From assembly GCF_002930615.1 (NCBI RefSeq), contig NZ_PSNX01000010.1:124001-188000 (forward strand): 64,000 nucleotides of DNA, given 5' to 3'. This stretch comes from Caldimonas caldifontis (lineage in GTDB: Bacteria > Pseudomonadota > Gammaproteobacteria > Burkholderiales > Burkholderiaceae_C). Below, piece after piece: positions 60,942-64,000 of this stretch. Every line of letters starts with the position of its first letter. The stretch's first letter is position 1. The position numbers and the translations under genes are program-made. The notes beneath the pieces were generated by a model. The model was not told where the DNA came from. It did no database searches and saw only the letters and a list, made by a program, of their open reading frames with translations.

Positions 60942-63203
60942 ATGCTGCGCTTTCACTTTCCCGTCGTGATCATTGATGAGGATTTTCGCTCCGAGAATGC
61001 CTCGGGCCTGGGCATCCGCGCTCTGGCCGGTGCCATTGAGAAAGAGGGCTTCGAGGTCCTGGGGGTGACGAGCTACGGTGATCTGTCGCAGTTCGCCCAG
61101 CAACAAAGTCGTGCCAGCGCCTTCATTCTGTCGATCGATGATGAGGAGTTCGGCACGGGCTCCAGCGAGGAGGTGGACGTGGCGCTCAAGGGCCTGCGAG
61201 CCTTCGTCAGCGAGATTCGCTTCAAGAACGCCGAGATTCCGATCTACCTCTACGGCGAGACACGCACCTCCCAGCACATTCCGAACGACGTGCTGAAGGA
61301 ACTGCACGGCTTCATCCACATGTTCGAGGACACCCCGGAGTTCGTGGCACGCCACATCATCCGCGAGGCCAAGAGCTACCTCGATTCGCTGGCGCCGCCG
61401 TTCTTCCGCGCGCTGGTGGGCTACGCCCAGGACGGCTCCTATTCCTGGCACTGCCCGGGGCACTCCGGCGGCGTGGCCTTCCTGAAGAGCCCCATCGGTC
61501 AGATGTTCCACCAGTTCTTCGGCGAGAACATGCTGCGTGCCGACGTGTGCAACGCCGTGGAAGAGCTGGGGCAGCTGCTGGATCACACCGGCCCGGTGGC
61601 GGCATCGGAGCGCAATGCGGCGCGCATCTTCAACGCTGACCATTGCTTCTTTGTCACGAATGGCACCTCCACGTCCAACAAGATGGTGTGGCACCACACG
61701 GTGGCCCCGGGGGACGTGGTGGTGGTGGACCGCAACTGCCACAAGTCCATCCTGCACGCGATCACGATGACCGGCGCTGTGCCGGTGTTCCTGACGCCCA
61801 CGCGCAACCACTACGGCATCATCGGCCCCATCCCGCAGAGCGAGTTCACCCGCGAGGCCATCCAGAAGAAGATCGCCGCCAACCCCTTGCTCAAGGGCGT
61901 GGACCCGAAGAAGGTGAAGCCGCGCGTGCTCACGATCACGCAGAGCACCTACGACGGCGTGCTCTACAACACCGAGAGCATCAAGTCGATGCTCGATGGC
62001 TACATCGACACGCTGCATTTCGATGAGGCCTGGCTGCCGCACGCGGCTTTCCACGACTTCTACGCCGGCATGCACGCCATGGGCAAGGGGCGGGTGAAGA
62101 CCAAGGAGTCGCTGGTGTTTGCCACGCAGTCCACGCACAAGCTGCTGGCCGGTCTGAGCCAGGCCTCACAAATCCTCGTGCAGGACTCGCAGACCCGCAA
62201 GCTGGATCGGGCCCTGTTCAACGAAGCCTACCTGATGCACAGCTCCACCTCGCCGCAGTACGCGATCATTGCGTCGTGCGACGTGGCGGCGGCCATGATG
62301 GAGCCGCCCGGCGGCACGGCCCTCGTGGCCGAGAGCATCCTGGAAGCGCTCGACTTCCGCCGTGCGATGCGCAAGGTGGAGAAGGAGTTCGGCAAGGACT
62401 GGTGGTTCAAGGTCTGGGGACCCGACAAGCTGGTCGATTCGGGCATCGGTGAGCGCGAGGACTGGCTCATCAAGGGGTCGGCCAAGTGGCACGGCTTCGG
62501 CAAGCTCGCCGAAGGCTTCAACATGCTCGACCCGATCAAGTCGACCATCGTCACCCCGGGCCTGGACCTCAATGGCAAGTTCGCAAAGACCGGTATCCCG
62601 GCCTCGATCGTCACCAAGTACCTGGCCGAACACGGCGTGGTGGTCGAGAAGACCGGGCTCTACTCTTTCTTCATCATGTTCACCATCGGCATCACCAAGG
62701 GCCGCTGGAACACGATGCTGACGGCCCTGCAGCAGTTCAAGGACGACTACGACAAGAACCAGCCGATGTGGCGCATCCTGCCGGAGTTCTGTGCACAGCA
62801 CCCGCGCTACGAGCGCATGGGCCTGCGGGACCTCTGCCAGGGCATTCACGAGATGTACGCCCGCAACGACATCGCGCGCCTGACCACCGAGATGTATCTG
62901 TCCGACTTGCACCCGGCGATGAAGCCCAGCGACGCCTACGCCCGCATCGCCCACCGCGAGACCGAGCGGGTCGAGATCGACAAGCTGGAAGGGCGGATCA
63001 CGACCTCGCTGCTGACGCCCTACCCCCCGGGGATCCCGCTGCTGATCCCGGGTGAGCGCTTCAACCGCAAGATCTGCGACTACTTGCGCTTCACGCGCGA
63101 GTTCAATGCGGCCTTCCCCGGCTTCGACACCGACGTGCACGGCCTGGTGGAAGAGGAGGATGCGACCGGAACGCGCCGCTACTACGTGGATTGCGTGCGC
63201 TGA
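60942..63203 (+). CDS. Arginine/lysine/ornithine decarboxylase
   Basis: A 753-residue fold-I PLP decarboxylase. The N-terminal wing domain is receiver-like (FPVVIIDEDF). The core binds PLP at Lys400 in TQSTHKLLAGLSQ, with HCPGHSGGVAFL and DEAWLPHAAF nearby. Length and motifs match the AdiA/SpeC-type group; substrate (Arg, Lys or Orn) cannot be decided from sequence reading. Single gene, not paired with an antiporter, so a biosynthetic (polyamine) role is more likely than acid resistance. The repressor-like RpiR gene is convergent (11 bases). Confidence 0.92.
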   Translation: MLRFHFPVVIIDEDFRSENASGLGIRALAGAIEKEGFEVLGVTSYGDLSQFAQQQSRASAFILSIDDEEFGTGSSEEVDVALKGLRAFVSEIRFKNAEIPIYLYGETRTSQHIPNDVLKELHGFIHMFEDTPEFVARHIIREAKSYLDSLAPPFFRALVGYAQDGSYSWHCPGHSGGVAFLKSPIGQMFHQFFGENMLRADVCNAVEELGQLLDHTGPVAASERNAARIFNADHCFFVTNGTSTSNKMVWHHTVAPGDVVVVDRNCHKSILHAITMTGAVPVFLTPTRNHYGIIGPIPQSEFTREAIQKKIAANPLLKGVDPKKVKPRVLTITQSTYDGVLYNTESIKSMLDGYIDTLHFDEAWLPHAAFHDFYAGMHAMGKGRVKTKESLVFATQSTHKLLAGLSQASQILVQDSQTRKLDRALFNEAYLMHSSTSPQYAIIASCDVAAAMMEPPGGTALVAESILEALDFRRAMRKVEKEFGKDWWFKVWGPDKLVDSGIGEREDWLIKGSAKWHGFGKLAEGFNMLDPIKSTIVTPGLDLNGKFAKTGIPASIVTKYLAEHGVVVEKTGLYSFFIMFTIGITKGRWNTMLTALQQFKDDYDKNQPMWRILPEFCAQHPRYERMGLRDLCQGIHEMYARNDIARLTTEMYLSDLHPAMKPSDAYARIAHRETERVEIDKLEGRITTSLLTPYPPGIPLLIPGERFNRKICDYLRFTREFNAAFPGFDTDVHGLVEEEDATGTRRYYVDCVR

Positions 63204-63214
63204 CGGCGGGGCCG

Positions 63215-64000
63215 TCAGAGCACGTGGGAGATCAGCATGCCCGGCGGATGGTCGCCGGGCGTCTCGCCCGGTTGCGCTGAACGAGGCACGCTGCTGCCGG
63301 CCTCACGGCGCATCGCCACGCCCACGGCCATCATGTCGACCACCAGCAGGTGCAGGATGCGCGAGATCATCGCCAGGAAGGTGGCACTGTCCTCGTTGTG
63401 ATCCACCGGGATGCACACGGTGGCCTTCTTGGCCAGCGGTGACTTGCTGGCCGTGATGGCCAGCACCGCAGCGCCTCGGTCACGCGCCAGTGTGGCGGCA
63501 CGCACCAGCTCCGGTGGCTGACCCGAACTGGAGATGAAGACGGCGACGTCCTGGGGGCCGAGCAACTCGGCGGCCATCGACTGCATCGAGGCATCGGTGT
63601 GGGCCACGGAAGGGATGCGGAAGCGGAAGAGCTTGTGCTGGGCGTCGAGCGCCACCACCGTGGAGTTGCCCATCGCGTAGAACTCGACGCGCTTGGCTTC
63701 GCGCAGCAGTTCGATGGCCTCGTCCACCGCCTCGACGTTGAGCGACTCGCGGAACTGCACGATGGCAGAGATCGTGTTGTCCAGCACCTTGGCGCATAGG
63801 TCGGGGGTGGCGTCCTGCCGGCGCACCTGCGTCCGCTGCACGGGAATGTTGCCGGTCAGGCCGGAGGCGAGCTTGAGCTTGAAGTCGGCCAGCCCCTGGA
63901 AGCCCAGTGAGCGGCAGAAGCGGATCACCGTGGGCTGACTCACCTCGGCCATCTGGGCGATCACGGCAATGGCATCGTTCAGCACCGTGCGCGGGTTGTC
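63215..64000 (-). CDS. HexR-like RpiR-family regulator (partial, N-terminus off the right edge)
   Basis: The fragment is 261 codons and runs off base 64000. The HTH region is near complete (RTVLNDAIAVIAQMAEVSQP and VIRFCRSLGFQGLADFKL), followed by a SIS sugar-phosphate-binding domain (EFYAMGNSTVVALDAQHKL; FISSSGQPPELV). HexR regulates Entner-Doudoroff/glucose genes in response to KDPG; the RTVLNDAIAVIAQMAEVSQPTV-type motif supports HexR over MurR. Its targets may lie beyond the right edge. Confidence 0.85.
   Translation of the reverse strand, partial: DNPRTVLNDAIAVIAQMAEVSQPTVIRFCRSLGFQGLADFKLKLASGLTGNIPVQRTQVRRQDATPDLCAKVLDNTISAIVQFRESLNVEAVDEAIELLREAKRVEFYAMGNSTVVALDAQHKLFRFRIPSVAHTDASMQSMAAELLGPQDVAVFISSSGQPPELVRAATLARDRGAAVLAITASKSPLAKKATVCIPVDHNEDSATFLAMISRILHLLVVDMMAVGVAMRREAGSSVPRSAQPGETPGDHPPGMLISHVL

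Overview
The window is a contiguous piece of a high-GC (roughly two-thirds G+C by eye) Gram-negative chromosome. Gene content and order point to a betaproteobacterium of the order Burkholderiales, probably near the Leptothrix/Ideonella/Rubrivivax/Comamonadaceae-type groups: cysS divergent from ppiA-ppiB-lpxH, accA-tilS, a short CbiX beside a CysB-type LysR regulator, a biosynthetic-length AdiA-like decarboxylase, a FimV-like protein and an Fnr-hemN pair. The genus cannot be fixed from sequence reading alone. I see no insertion sequence, prophage, integrase, CRISPR array or rRNA. About 58 protein genes and five tRNA genes are packed with almost no free space; no gene-free stretch reaches 300 bases.

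Layout. 1-2.7 kb: anaerobic control (partial fnr, divergent hemN with an FNR box, a TauE/SafE-like membrane protein). 2.8-7.4 kb: isocitrate dehydrogenase, a tailed cold-shock protein, and the ClpS-ClpA N-degron pair. 7.4-10.7 kb, minus strand: a TPR protein, two cyclophilins, LpxH and MtfA. 10.8-16.8 kb, plus strand: cysS, an AlkA-like glycosylase, accA-tilS, lysC and tRNA-Ser(GCT). 16.8-25.8 kb: OpgD, a small unknown protein, a hybrid histidine kinase overlapping tail-to-tail with a FeeM-like N-acyl amino acid synthase, an H-NS-type protein, a Fur-box iron-binding protein, a degenerate receiver, YggX and ArgA. 25.9-37.9 kb: HrpA, a DUF3617-like protein, and the alpha-2-macroglobulin/PbpC pair, whose 3' end runs into tRNA-Pro(TGG). 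38-42 kb: acetyltransferase, tRNA-Arg(TCT), glyoxalase-fold protein, PlpD-like patatin/Omp85 protein and a GST. 42-47.6 kb: a catabolic island (acyl-CoA dehydrogenase, ACAD10/11-type phosphotransferase, Crp-type regulator, class II aldolase, histidine phosphatase, enoyl-CoA hydratase). 47.7-56.5 kb: FimV-like protein, aminotransferase, CysB, CbiX, LptG-LptF, PepA and HolC. 56.6-64 kb: two orphan solute-binding proteins sharing a terminator, tRNA-Ser(GGA), QmcA-NfeD, an Arg/Lys/Orn decarboxylase and a partial HexR-like regulator.

How the genes work together. Most are housekeeping. The most promising less-described material is: (1) the 42-47.6 kb island, which looks like a bacterial split version of ACAD10/ACAD11 (kinase plus acyl-CoA dehydrogenase acting on 4-hydroxyacyl-CoA through a phosphorylated intermediate), with an aldolase, phosphatase and hydratase around it and a local Crp-type regulator with a candidate operator; (2) the FeeM-like acyl synthase and six-TM hybrid kinase that overlap at their 3' ends, with a perfect palindrome upstream of the synthase, a candidate signal-producer/sensor pair; (3) the tRNA-Pro gene whose promoter and 5' end lie inside the pbpC coding sequence. 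These functional readings are inference; the motifs and coordinates are read directly.
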